Shown in pieces: positions 46,172-54,967 of a stretch of DNA of 64,000 bases. A model generated the notes under the pieces. The model searched no databases and was not told where the DNA came from. It was given only the letters and a program-made list of their open reading frames with translations. How positions within the stretch are numbered: the first letter of the stretch is position 1; each line of letters starts with the position of its first letter. The stretch comes from Pseudomonas allokribbensis (lineage in GTDB: Bacteria > Pseudomonadota > Gammaproteobacteria > Pseudomonadales > Pseudomonadaceae). The stretch spans positions 6,425,501-6,489,500 of the forward strand of contig NZ_CP062252.1 of assembly GCF_014863605.1 (NCBI RefSeq), written 5' to 3'. The position numbers and the translations under genes are program-made.

Positions 46172-47980
46172 TCAGCCTTCGATCTCGATCAGGATTTCGC
46201 CCGGGTTCACCCGGTCCCCCTTGGCAACATGAATGGCAGTGACCTTGCCGGCAATCGCGGCCTGGACTTCGGTTTCCATCTTCATCGCTTCGGTGATCAG
46301 CACAGCCTGGCCCGCCTTGACGGTGTCGCCTTCCTTGACCAGCACATCGACGATGTTGCCCGGCATGGTGGTGCTGACGTGGCCCGGTGCCGAAGCCTGC
46401 TTGCGCTTGCTGCTGCCGCCACCGACGAATTCGTTGAGCGGCTCGAACACCACTTCTTCCGGCATGCCGTCGATGGACAGGTAGAAGTGACGCTTGCCTT
46501 CGGCCTTGACGCCGACACCGGTAATGTCCACGCGGTAGGTTTCGCCGTGGACGTCGATGACGAACTCGGTTGGCACGCCTTCGCCGCCGGCCGAAGCCAC
46601 CTTGCCTGCTTCCGGGATCGGCAGCAGCACTTCCGGGGTGAGGGTGCCGGCGGCACGCTCTTCGAGGAATTTGCGGCCGATGTCCGGGAACATGGCGAAG
46701 GTCAGCACGTCTTCTTCGGACTTGGCCAGTGCGCCGATATCGGCACGCAGCTTGGTCATTTCCGGCTTGAGCAGATCGGCCGGACGAACGTCGATCACTT
46801 CTTCGCTGCCGATGGCCTGACGACGCAGCTTCTCGTTCACGGTGCCCGGCGCCTTGCCGTAGCCGCCTTGCAGGTAGAGCTTCACCTCGTTGGTGATGGT
46901 CTTGTAACGCTCACCGGCCAGCACGTTGAAGAACGCCTGGGTGCCGACGATCTGCGAAGTCGGGGTCACCAGCGGCGGGAAGCCGAGGTCTTCGCGCACG
47001 CGCGGGATCTCTGCCAGCACTTCGTTCATGCGGTTCAGCGCGCCCTGCTCTTTCAACTGGTTGGCCAGGTTGGAAATCATCCCGCCCGGTACCTGGTTGA
47101 CTTGAACACGGGTGTCGACGGCGGTGAATTCGCTTTCGAACTGGTGGTACTTCTTGCGCACGGCATAGAAGTACAGGCCGATTTCCTGCAGCAGTTCCAG
47201 GTTCAGGCCGGTGTCGAACTCACTGCCCTTGAGGGCTGCGACCATCGATTCGGTACCCGGGTGGCTGGTGCCCCAGGCGAAGCTGGAGATCGCGGTGTCG
47301 ATGTGGTCGGCACCGTTTTCAATGGCCTTCAACTGGCACATCGCGGCCAGACCGGCGGTGTCGTGGGAGTGGATGAACACCGGCAGCGATTGCTCGGCCT
47401 TGAGGGCTTTGACCAGTTCACCGGTGGCGTACGGGGTCAGCAGGCCGGCCATGTCCTTGATCGCCACGGAGTCGCAACCCATGGCTTCCATTTGCTTGGC
47501 CTGGGCGACGAACGCGTCGATGGTGTGCACCGGGCTGGTGGTGTAGGCGATGGTGCCCTGGGCGTGTTTGCCGGCAGCCTTCACCGCTTCGATGGCCACG
47601 CGCAGGTTACGCACGTCGTTCATCGCGTCGAAGATGCGGAACACGTCGATACCGTTGACTGCGGCCTTGGCGACGAACGCCTTGACCACGTCATCGCTGT
47701 AATGGCGATAGCCCAGCAGGTTCTGGCCGCGCAGGAGCATTTGCAGACGGGTGTTGGGCAGCGCGGCGCGCAGTTGGCGCAGGCGCTCCCACGGGTCTTC
47801 TTTCAGGAATCGTACGCAGGCGTCGAAGGTCGCGCCGCCCCAGACTTCCAGCGACCAGTAGCCGACCTTGTCCAGCTTGTCGCAGATCGGCAGCATGTCT
47901 TCGGTGCGCATGCGGGTGGCGAGCAGCGATTGGTGGGCGTCGCGCAGGATGGTGTCGGTTACGAAAATCTTTTTAGTCAT
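46172..47980 (-). CDS. pycB: Pyruvate carboxylase subunit B (carboxyltransferase and biotin carrier)
   Basis: 602 residues. Carboxyltransferase domain (about 1-300; TDTILRDAHQSLLATRMR), conserved PYC-type central domain, and C-terminal biotinyl domain with the biotin lysine in EAMKMET. Works with PycA to make oxaloacetate from pyruvate, an anaplerotic step. ATG at 47980 has GAGG upstream; it follows pycA by 11 bp. Related to oxaloacetate decarboxylase alpha chains, but the partner and lack of beta/gamma subunits favour carboxylase. Confidence 0.95.
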   Translation of the reverse strand: MTKKIFVTDTILRDAHQSLLATRMRTEDMLPICDKLDKVGYWSLEVWGGATFDACVRFLKEDPWERLRQLRAALPNTRLQMLLRGQNLLGYRHYSDDVVKAFVAKAAVNGIDVFRIFDAMNDVRNLRVAIEAVKAAGKHAQGTIAYTTSPVHTIDAFVAQAKQMEAMGCDSVAIKDMAGLLTPYATGELVKALKAEQSLPVFIHSHDTAGLAAMCQLKAIENGADHIDTAISSFAWGTSHPGTESMVAALKGSEFDTGLNLELLQEIGLYFYAVRKKYHQFESEFTAVDTRVQVNQVPGGMISNLANQLKEQGALNRMNEVLAEIPRVREDLGFPPLVTPTSQIVGTQAFFNVLAGERYKTITNEVKLYLQGGYGKAPGTVNEKLRRQAIGSEEVIDVRPADLLKPEMTKLRADIGALAKSEEDVLTFAMFPDIGRKFLEERAAGTLTPEVLLPIPEAGKVASAGGEGVPTEFVIDVHGETYRVDITGVGVKAEGKRHFYLSIDGMPEEVVFEPLNEFVGGGSSKRKQASAPGHVSTTMPGNIVDVLVKEGDTVKAGQAVLITEAMKMETEVQAAIAGKVTAIHVAKGDRVNPGEILIEIEG

Positions 47981-47991
47981 TGTTCTATTCC

Positions 47992-49407
47992 TCACAGGCC
48001 TGCGTGGGCGGCGATGGCGGCGGCGATGGCCAGGGCCAGCTCTTCGGGTTTGCGCTTGATCGAGTAGTTGGTCAGTTCCGGGTGGCTTTCAACGAAGCTG
48101 GTATTGAACTGGCCGCTACGGAATTCCGGGTTGCGCAGGATTTCCTGGTAGTACGCGGCGGTGGTCTTGACCCCTTGCAGACGCATGTCGTCGAGGGCGC
48201 GCAGACCACGGTCCATCGCCTCTTCCCAGGTCAGTGCCCACACCACCAGTTTCAGGCACATCGAGTCGTAGAACGGCGGGATGGTGTAGCCGGTGTAGAT
48301 CGCCGTGTCGGTCCGCACGCCCGGGCCGCCGGGGGCGTAGTAGCGCGTGATCTTGCCGAAGCTCGGCAGGAAGTTGTTTTTCGGGTCTTCGGCGTTGATC
48401 CGGAATTGCAGGGCAAAACCGCGATGCTGGATGTCTTCCTGTTTCACCGACAGCGGCAGGCCGGAGGCGATGCGGATCTGTTCGCGAACGATGTCGATCC
48501 CGGTGATTTCTTCGGTGATGGTGTGTTCCACCTGCACCCGGGTGTTCATCTCCATGAAGTACACCTCGCCCTCGGCGAGCAGGAACTCCACGGTGCCGGC
48601 GTTCTCGTAACCCACGGCCTTGGCCGCGCGCACCGACAGGTCGCCGATGTAGGCGCGCTGTTCCGGGGTCAGTTGCGGGCTCGGGGCGATTTCGATCAGC
48701 TTCTGATTGCGGCGCTGAATCGAGCAGTCGCGCTCGAACAGGTGCACCACGTTGCCGAAGCTGTCACCGAGGATCTGGGCTTCGATGTGTTTCGGATTGA
48801 CGATACATTTTTCCAGGAACACTTCTGCCGAACCGAAGGCCTTGGTGGCTTCGGAAATGACCCGGGGGAAATTCTGTTCGAGTTCTTCGCGGCTGTTGCA
48901 GCGACGGATACCGCGACCGCCACCACCGGAAGTAGCCTTGAGCATTACCGGATAACCGATACGGTCGCCTTCGGTCAGCGCCTCTTCAATGCCCGAGACG
49001 TTGCCTTCAGTGCCCGGCGTGACCGGAACGCCAGCCTTGATCATGCTGCGGCGTGCTTCGGTCTTGTCGCCCATGCGGCGGATGACTTCCGCCGACGGGC
49101 CAATGAATTTGATACCGCGTTCGGCGCAGATGTCTGCCAGCTCGGCGTTTTCCGAAAGGAAACCGTAGCCGGGGTGCAGTGCATCGCAGCCGGTTTCCAC
49201 GGCCAGGTTCACCAGCTTGCGCGGGTTCAGGTAACCGGCCAGCGGCTCGGCACCAATGCTGTGGGCCTCGTCCGCACGCTTCACATGCAAGGCATGCCGG
49301 TCGGCGTCGGAAAAAATCGCAACCGAGCGGATGCCCATCTCGGCGCACGCACGCACGATTCGTACGGCAATCTCACCACGGTTGGCGATCAGGATCTTTG
49401 TTATCAC
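47992..49407 (-). CDS. pycA: Pyruvate carboxylase subunit A (biotin carboxylase)
   Basis: 471 residues. Biotin carboxylase N-domain ITKILIANRGEIAVR, ATP-grasp with SGGGGRGI, and EMNTRVQVEHTITE in the C-domain. The start is a GTG at 49405-49407 as no ATG fits; the long open extension to 49479 is rejected. First gene of pycAB, divergent from pycR. Confidence 0.95.
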   Translation of the reverse strand: MITKILIANRGEIAVRIVRACAEMGIRSVAIFSDADRHALHVKRADEAHSIGAEPLAGYLNPRKLVNLAVETGCDALHPGYGFLSENAELADICAERGIKFIGPSAEVIRRMGDKTEARRSMIKAGVPVTPGTEGNVSGIEEALTEGDRIGYPVMLKATSGGGGRGIRRCNSREELEQNFPRVISEATKAFGSAEVFLEKCIVNPKHIEAQILGDSFGNVVHLFERDCSIQRRNQKLIEIAPSPQLTPEQRAYIGDLSVRAAKAVGYENAGTVEFLLAEGEVYFMEMNTRVQVEHTITEEITGIDIVREQIRIASGLPLSVKQEDIQHRGFALQFRINAEDPKNNFLPSFGKITRYYAPGGPGVRTDTAIYTGYTIPPFYDSMCLKLVVWALTWEEAMDRGLRALDDMRLQGVKTTAAYYQEILRNPEFRSGQFNTSFVESHPELTNYSIKRKPEELALAIAAAIAAHAGL

Positions 49408-49545
49408 TTGGAGGTTCCCTTGAGCCGGTGGTACCCACGACCTGCTAGACCCAGGTCGACGCGTGACCAAATGTTTCAATCTGGTCGCGCCTTCACACTA
49501 GCGCTCACAAGGGATTAACAAAAATGAATAAAAATTGGGTCAGGC

Positions 49546-49561
49546 ATAAGTAAAGACTTAT
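49546..49561. promoter_or_regulatory. Palindromic site between pycA and pycR
   Basis: ATAAGT-AAAG-ACTTAT, a perfect 6-4-6 palindrome 37 bp before the pycR start. It has the layout of a LysR-type box and is a likely autoregulatory and pycA control site for PycR. Confidence 0.6.
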
Positions 49562-49598
49562 AGTCGTTGCACCAGCCAGCGGCCAGAGCCTGTAGAAA

Positions 49599-50561
49599 AT
49601 GCGTAAGTCCTTGATGCGTATGACATTGCGTCAATTGCAGATCTTCAACGAAGTGTGTGATTTGCGCTCCTACAGCCGCGCAGCCGAGGAAATGTCTCTC
49701 ACACAACCGGCCGTCAGCCTACAGATTCGTCAGCTGGAAGAGCTGATCGGGCAGCCGTTGTTCGATTACGTCGGCAAAAAACTCTACATGACCGAGGCGG
49801 CAGAAGCACTCCAGCGCGCCAGCCGCGACATCTTCGGCCGCCTGGAAAACCTCGACATGCAGCTGTCGGACATGCAGGGCTCGCTGCAGGGCCAGTTGAA
49901 ACTGGCGGTGGAATCCAGCGCCAAATACTTCGTGCCGCACCTGTTTGCAGCGTTCAAACGCCAGCATCCGGAAGTGAATCTGCAACTGACGGTGGTCAAC
50001 CGCGGCCAGGTGATCCGCCGACTCTCCGACAACCGCGACGATCTGGTGATCATGTCGATGGTGCCGCAGGACATGGGTCTGGAGTTCCTGCCGTTCCTCA
50101 ACAACCCGATCGTGGCGGCCGCCCGACCGGACCATCCGCTGGCACACATGGGGCCGCTTCGCCTTCAGGATCTTGAGCCCTACACCTTGTTGATTCGCGA
50201 ACCCGGCTCGGGAACGCGACTGGCTTGCGAGGAGTACTTCAAGGAGAAGCGCGTGCACTTCACCCAGACCCAGGAAGTGGCGTCGGCGGAAGCTCAGCGT
50301 GAGTGCGTATTGGCGGGTCTGGGCCTGGCACTGTTGACGCGCCACGCCCTGAACCTGGAGCTGGCGACCGGCGGCCTGGTGGAGCTGCCGGTCGAAGAGT
50401 TGCCGCTGTTGCGCAGCTGGTGCCTGGTGCAAGCCAAAGCCAAACGGTTGTCACCGGTGGCCCACGCCTTCCTGGCGTTTATCCGCAGCGAACGGGTGCA
50501 GATCAGCGCGCTGGTTGAGCGCTTCGACGGGAAGCTGAAGGCGCTGCCTGCCAGTGATTGA
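49599..50561 (+). CDS. pycR: LysR-type regulator divergent from pycA
   Basis: 320 residues: winged helix (about 8-67) with LRSYSRAAEEMSLTQPAVSLQIRQLEEL, then the effector domain. Divergent LysR regulators of pycA are known as PycR in Pseudomonas, and the name is given on position and family. ATG at 49599 is used; MRMTL five codons later is an alternative. The 3' end overlaps a convergent small gene by 59 bp. Confidence 0.88.
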   Translation: MRKSLMRMTLRQLQIFNEVCDLRSYSRAAEEMSLTQPAVSLQIRQLEELIGQPLFDYVGKKLYMTEAAEALQRASRDIFGRLENLDMQLSDMQGSLQGQLKLAVESSAKYFVPHLFAAFKRQHPEVNLQLTVVNRGQVIRRLSDNRDDLVIMSMVPQDMGLEFLPFLNNPIVAAARPDHPLAHMGPLRLQDLEPYTLLIREPGSGTRLACEEYFKEKRVHFTQTQEVASAEAQRECVLAGLGLALLTRHALNLELATGGLVELPVEELPLLRSWCLVQAKAKRLSPVAHAFLAFIRSERVQISALVERFDGKLKALPASD

Positions 50562-50709
50562 TGTCCTCGGGAAAATCGCCGATTTCGGCCTGAAGCTGAC
50601 GGAGTTCGAAGCGATCTTCGATAGCGCGGCGAAATTCCATGCGGCGCTGGTCTTCCTGCTGACGACGGGTTTTCGCGGCGCTGTTGCGTTCTTCGTAAGG
50701 CTGAGCCAT
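50503..50709 (-). CDS. Small conserved protein, PA3496-type
   Basis: 68 residues: highly charged, MAQPYEERNSAAKTRRQQED start and helical REFRRAIEDRFELRQL-like core. A GGGAG Shine-Dalgarno 8 bases before the ATG and the resemblance to the small envelope-linked family argue that it is real, although its last 59 bases overlap pycR on the other strand. No signal peptide or membrane helix. Function unknown. Confidence 0.7.
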   Translation of the reverse strand: MAQPYEERNSAAKTRRQQEDQRRMEFRRAIEDRFELRQLQAEIGDFPEDINHWQAAPSASRRSAQPAR

Positions 50710-50817
50710 TTCGAGTCTCCCAAGGCGATTACGGGAGTTTCACGATAGGCGCGAGGGATGACGGTTTGGCTGCGTCGGGGTTACAGGCAGATGAAGATTG
50801 CCTTCACCCCATGACCA

Positions 50818-51684
50818 TCAGTCATCCAGCGCTTTCACCGATTTTGGCGACAGCCGCAAGCTGCGCAGGCTGCGTTTGACGCTCTTGAGGTGGTTGACCA
50901 GGCTCGGCCCGCGCGCCATGGCCACGCCCATTGCCAGCACGTCGATCACCACCAGGTGGGCGATACGCGAGGTCAGCGGCGTATAGATTTCGGTGTCTTC
51001 ATGAACGTCGATCGCCAGGTTGACGGTCGACAGCTCGGCCAGCGGCGTCTGGCTCGGGCACAAGGTGATCAGTGATGCACCACTCTCGCGCACGAGGTTG
51101 GCGGTGATCAGCAGGTCTTTGGAACGGCCGGACTGGGAAATGCAGATCGCCACGTCGGTCGGCTTCAGCGTCACCGCCGACATCGCCTGCATGTGCGGGT
51201 CGGAATACGCCGCAGCAGTCAGCAGCAGGCGGAAGAACTTGTGCTGCGCATCCGCCGCCACCGCGCCTGACGCACCAAAACCATAGAATTCGACGCGCTG
51301 GGCCTGGGACATCAGCGTCACCGCTCGCTGCAATTCCAGCGGATCGAGCTTCTCGCGAACCTCCATCAGCGTGTGCAACGTGGTGTCGAAAATCTTCAGG
51401 CTGTAGTCGGCGACGGAGTCGTCTTCATGGATCGCGAACTGACCGAAACTGGCACCGGCCGCAAGACTTTGCGCGAGTTTGAGTTTCAGGTCCTGAAAAC
51501 CGGAGCAACCGATGGCGCGACAGAAGCGCACGATGGTCGGCTCGCTGATGCCGACGCTGTGGGCCAGGTCGGCCATGGAACTGTGCATCACTGCCGCAGG
51601 GTCAAGCAGCACGTGGTCGGCGACCTTGAGCTCCGACTTGCGTAACAGGTGACGTGACTGGGCGATGTGTTGCAGCAGATTCAA
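50818..51684 (-). CDS. MurR/RpiR (HexR-type) transcriptional regulator
   Basis: 288 residues: N-terminal helix-turn-helix (about 1-77; SVGISEPTIVRFCRAIGCSGFQDLK) and a SIS sugar-phosphate-binding domain (about 120-260; [31 protein letters not shown]). Probably a sensor of a phosphosugar. A palindrome upstream (51746-51760) would allow autoregulation. Not next to glucose genes, so it may be a HexR paralogue. Confidence 0.9.
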   Translation of the reverse strand: MNLLQHIAQSRHLLRKSELKVADHVLLDPAAVMHSSMADLAHSVGISEPTIVRFCRAIGCSGFQDLKLKLAQSLAAGASFGQFAIHEDDSVADYSLKIFDTTLHTLMEVREKLDPLELQRAVTLMSQAQRVEFYGFGASGAVAADAQHKFFRLLLTAAAYSDPHMQAMSAVTLKPTDVAICISQSGRSKDLLITANLVRESGASLITLCPSQTPLAELSTVNLAIDVHEDTEIYTPLTSRIAHLVVIDVLAMGVAMARGPSLVNHLKSVKRSLRSLRLSPKSVKALDD

Positions 51685-51745
51685 GGGGCTGGACTCTTGT
51701 TATGGAAAGATGTGCTTTGGCCAGATGCCAAGGATGTAGCAAGCT

Positions 51746-51760
51746 TGTAGTTATACTACA
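51746..51760. promoter_or_regulatory. HexR-like palindrome upstream of the RpiR-type gene
   Basis: TGTAGT-TAT-ACTACA, a 6-3-6 palindrome similar to HexR sites of the type TTGTAAT-N-ATTACA. It is about 62 bp before the ATG of the divergent-less RpiR-type gene and probably its own operator. A lone TGTAG half site lies at 51735-51739. Confidence 0.6.
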
Positions 51761-51834
51761 TGAATCCGCATTTTGCCTGCTCAATGCGTAACTGGATCGC
51801 CCCGGATCAGGCGACATGCGCTGCATGTAGCCCT

Positions 51835-54708
51835 TTACCGGGGATTTTCCTGCTGGCGTAACAACCCGGCCAGACCGGTAGCCTCCACCGGACGGCTGAT
51901 CAGATACCCCTGCACCTCGTCGCAGCCTTCGGCCTTCAAGAACTCAAGCTGCTCCGGCCGCTCGACGCCTTCGGCCACCACTTTCAAAGACAAACCATGG
52001 GCCATGGCGATAATCGCGCGGGTGATCGCCGCGTCCTCGCTGCCCTCCCCCAACCCACGGATAAAGGCCTGATCGATCTTCACGTAATCCACCGGAATCC
52101 GCTTCAGATAGCTCAGCGATGAATAGCCGGTGCCGAAATCGTCGATCGCCAGTTTCACCCCCAGATCCCGCAGCTGCTGGAACGTGGCGATGATGTGTTC
52201 GACGCTGTCGAGCAACTGGCTTTCGGTCAGTTCCAGTTCGAGGTAGTGCGGAGCCAGGCCGGTTTCCTCCAGCACTTGTCGCACCAGGCTGACCAGTTTC
52301 CCCTGACGCAGCTGATGCACCGACAGGTTCACTGAAACCCGGATCGGTGCCAGCCCCTGACGCTGCCATTCGCAGGCCTGCCAACAGGCCTGGCGCAACA
52401 CGAACTCGCCAATCGGACCAATCAACCCAGTCTCTTCAGCCAGACCGATAAAGTCCCCCGGCGGCACCCGGCCCATGGTCGGGTGATCCCAGCGCACCAG
52501 CGCTTCGGCCGCGTTGAGACGGCCGGTCGCCAGACACAGTTTCGGCTGGTAGAACACGTTCAGTTGCTGGTCTTCGATGGCTTTGCGCAACTGGTTTTCC
52601 AGCTGCAAACGCTCCAGTGTGCTGGCTTGCAGGCTGTCGGTGTAGAACTGGAAGTTGTTGCCGCCCAGATGCTTGGCATGTTGCATGGCCATATTCGACT
52701 GGCTGACCAGCGCGGAAATCTCCCGGGCGTTGTCCGGCAACATACTGATGCCCATCGAGGCGCTGACCACCAATTCATGCCCCTCTACCGTCAGTGGCAG
52801 GCGCAGTTTGGCCGACAGCCGCGTGGCGACCCGCGCCAGGCTCGACAGGTTGCCATAGGCATCGAACAGCACCGCGAACTCGTCGCCGGACAACCGGGCA
52901 ATCGTGTCGGCTTCCGGCAAGGCACTGACCAGACGCCGCGACATCCTTTGCAGCAACTGGTCGGCAATCTCGTGGCCAAGGCTGTCGTTGAGCAGCTTGA
53001 ATCGATCCAGATTAATGTGCAGCAGCGCCAGACTCCGCCGCCCGCCCTGCCGCACGCGCTGATGGGCTTCGTGCAGGCGTTCGCGGAACAGCGAGCGGTT
53101 GGCCAGGCCGGTGAGTTCGTCATAGTGGGTCAGGTAGCGCATGCGCTCTTCGGATTCGCGCCGCGCCGACAGATCGGCGAAGAAGCCGACGATATGACTC
53201 ACATTTCCCCGGCTGTCGCGCACCGCATTCAGTTGCAGCCACTGCGGGTACAACTCGCCGTTCTTGCGGGTCTCCACCAGTTCGCCCTGCCAGCTGCCGT
53301 GCTGCTCCAGCGCATGACGGATGGCGACATAGTGTCGGCGGGCATCACGACTGCACGGCAGTTCAACGACGTTGCGCCCGAGCATGTCGTCGATGTCGTA
53401 ACCGGTGACCCGGCTGAAAGCCTGATTGATGGCGATCAGCGAATAATTCGGGTCGAGGATCACGATACCTTCGCTGGCGGCCTCGAATACCGTGGCGGCC
53501 AGTTGCTGCTGGGCCTCCAGACTTTTGCTGACACTGATGTCGCGCCGGGTGCCGACCATGCGGATCACCCGTCCGCTGTCGTCACGCTCCACCGCACGGC
53601 CACGGTCTTCGATCCAGACCCAGTGGCCGTCACCATGACGCACGCGGTACTCGATCTGATAATCCTCGGTGCGCCCCTTCAAATGCTCGATCAGTGCTCG
53701 CTTGAGGGCCGGAACATCTTCCGGGTGCAAGCGTGGGCGCAGATGCCTGAGCAGCCCGGTGACGTATTCCGGGTCAATGCCGAACAGCTCCTGAATCTGC
53801 GTGTGGTGAACCTCATCGGTCTGCAGGTTCCAGTCCCACAGCCCCAGCTCACTGGCCTTCAACGCCAGCGCCAGGCGCGCTTCGCTTTTGCTCAGGGCCT
53901 GATTGGCGGCGTCCAGCTCACGGCTGCGTTGGGCCACACGATCTTCCAGTTCGACCTGGGCTTCGCGCAATTTGCCCTCGGCGCAGCGGCGGTGCTCGAT
54001 TTCTTTCGCCAACTCCTGATTGAGCTGTTCACTGCGCGATTGCGCCTGTTGCAGATGCTCGATCAGGTGCTGATTCTGGAAGCGTCGTAGCAAACCGCGG
54101 TCGATCAGCCGATTGACCTGCCACGCCACCACGCTCAGGGAGCCGAGCAAAATCAGCCCGAGCCAGCCCCAGCCACGCGCCTGCTCGTCACCACCCCAGA
54201 ACAGATAGCCGATGGCCGGCAGCAGGCACGGCAAGGTAAAGGAAAGAAAGGCCGGAATGCTCACGGCGTAAGCCACGCTGGCCGACAGGGTCGCGGCACC
54301 GATCAGGCCGAACACCCAGGCTTGCTGCATGAAGTTGTCGGCCGGGACCAGGGCGATGCCGGCGCCGGCCAGGGTCAGGCCGGTCATGGTCGAACCGAGC
54401 AGGAACATCCGCCCCCAGATCGGCTGGGCCTGGCGATCGGGAATCGCCGAATCGAAGGCCGCGACCTGAATCACCCGCAGTGCCACCAGCGACAGCAGCC
54501 ACACCATCCAGACGCTGACCACAAAGTAACGCTGCGGGCTCCAGAGCAGACCGGCGCAGACCAGACCATTGATCAACATGAACAGGGTGGGCAACAGCGA
54601 ACCCTGATAAAGAAGGCGCGTGCGCTCGACCGCCATCTGGGTGGCGTAATGCTTGCGGATCACCCGGGGTTCCACAGAGGGGCCCGACAGGTCGAAGCTG
54701 AGGGTCAT
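51835..54708 (-). CDS. Membrane PAS-GGDEF-EAL cyclic-di-GMP protein
   Basis: 957 residues. About five to six N-terminal membrane helices (about 35-210), a coiled stretch (about 215-285), two PAS domains (about 285-410, 415-530), a GGDEF domain with SGDEF at 607-611, and an EAL domain with EAL at 735-737 and DDFGTGYSSL. The EAL motifs look complete, so phosphodiesterase activity is likely; the first Gly of GGDEF is Ser, which can still be active. ATG at 54708; an earlier in-frame ATG at 54741 is possible. The open extension to 54912 is rejected. Confidence 0.92.
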   Translation of the reverse strand: MTLSFDLSGPSVEPRVIRKHYATQMAVERTRLLYQGSLLPTLFMLINGLVCAGLLWSPQRYFVVSVWMVWLLSLVALRVIQVAAFDSAIPDRQAQPIWGRMFLLGSTMTGLTLAGAGIALVPADNFMQQAWVFGLIGAATLSASVAYAVSIPAFLSFTLPCLLPAIGYLFWGGDEQARGWGWLGLILLGSLSVVAWQVNRLIDRGLLRRFQNQHLIEHLQQAQSRSEQLNQELAKEIEHRRCAEGKLREAQVELEDRVAQRSRELDAANQALSKSEARLALALKASELGLWDWNLQTDEVHHTQIQELFGIDPEYVTGLLRHLRPRLHPEDVPALKRALIEHLKGRTEDYQIEYRVRHGDGHWVWIEDRGRAVERDDSGRVIRMVGTRRDISVSKSLEAQQQLAATVFEAASEGIVILDPNYSLIAINQAFSRVTGYDIDDMLGRNVVELPCSRDARRHYVAIRHALEQHGSWQGELVETRKNGELYPQWLQLNAVRDSRGNVSHIVGFFADLSARRESEERMRYLTHYDELTGLANRSLFRERLHEAHQRVRQGGRRSLALLHINLDRFKLLNDSLGHEIADQLLQRMSRRLVSALPEADTIARLSGDEFAVLFDAYGNLSSLARVATRLSAKLRLPLTVEGHELVVSASMGISMLPDNAREISALVSQSNMAMQHAKHLGGNNFQFYTDSLQASTLERLQLENQLRKAIEDQQLNVFYQPKLCLATGRLNAAEALVRWDHPTMGRVPPGDFIGLAEETGLIGPIGEFVLRQACWQACEWQRQGLAPIRVSVNLSVHQLRQGKLVSLVRQVLEETGLAPHYLELELTESQLLDSVEHIIATFQQLRDLGVKLAIDDFGTGYSSLSYLKRIPVDYVKIDQAFIRGLGEGSEDAAITRAIIAMAHGLSLKVVAEGVERPEQLEFLKAEGCDEVQGYLISRPVEATGLAGLLRQQENPR

Positions 54709-54967
54709 AGGCAACGTTCTTGTTCTTATAAGTGTGAGCATGCGCCCGGAAACGTGGACGGAGCATACACAAGCCCAACCACTTGCCAAACTGCTCCAGA
54801 TCATAATTTCGCCGAAACTTTTCGGCCTCCCGACACCCGCGAAAGCCCCGAAGCGAGGCGGGCCAACGCCTGTAGCCGGTGACCGACCGGTCGTCATTGG
54901 CAGCACTTTCATCGGCTAATGCAAAGCTCGGTTTGCCCGGGCCTGCGGCGCACCCTAGAATGCCCCG

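Noticed and set aside
52483..54090. A 535-codon plus-strand frame over the GGDEF-EAL gene.
   Set aside because: Antisense shadow; the minus strand has PAS, GGDEF and EAL motifs in order.
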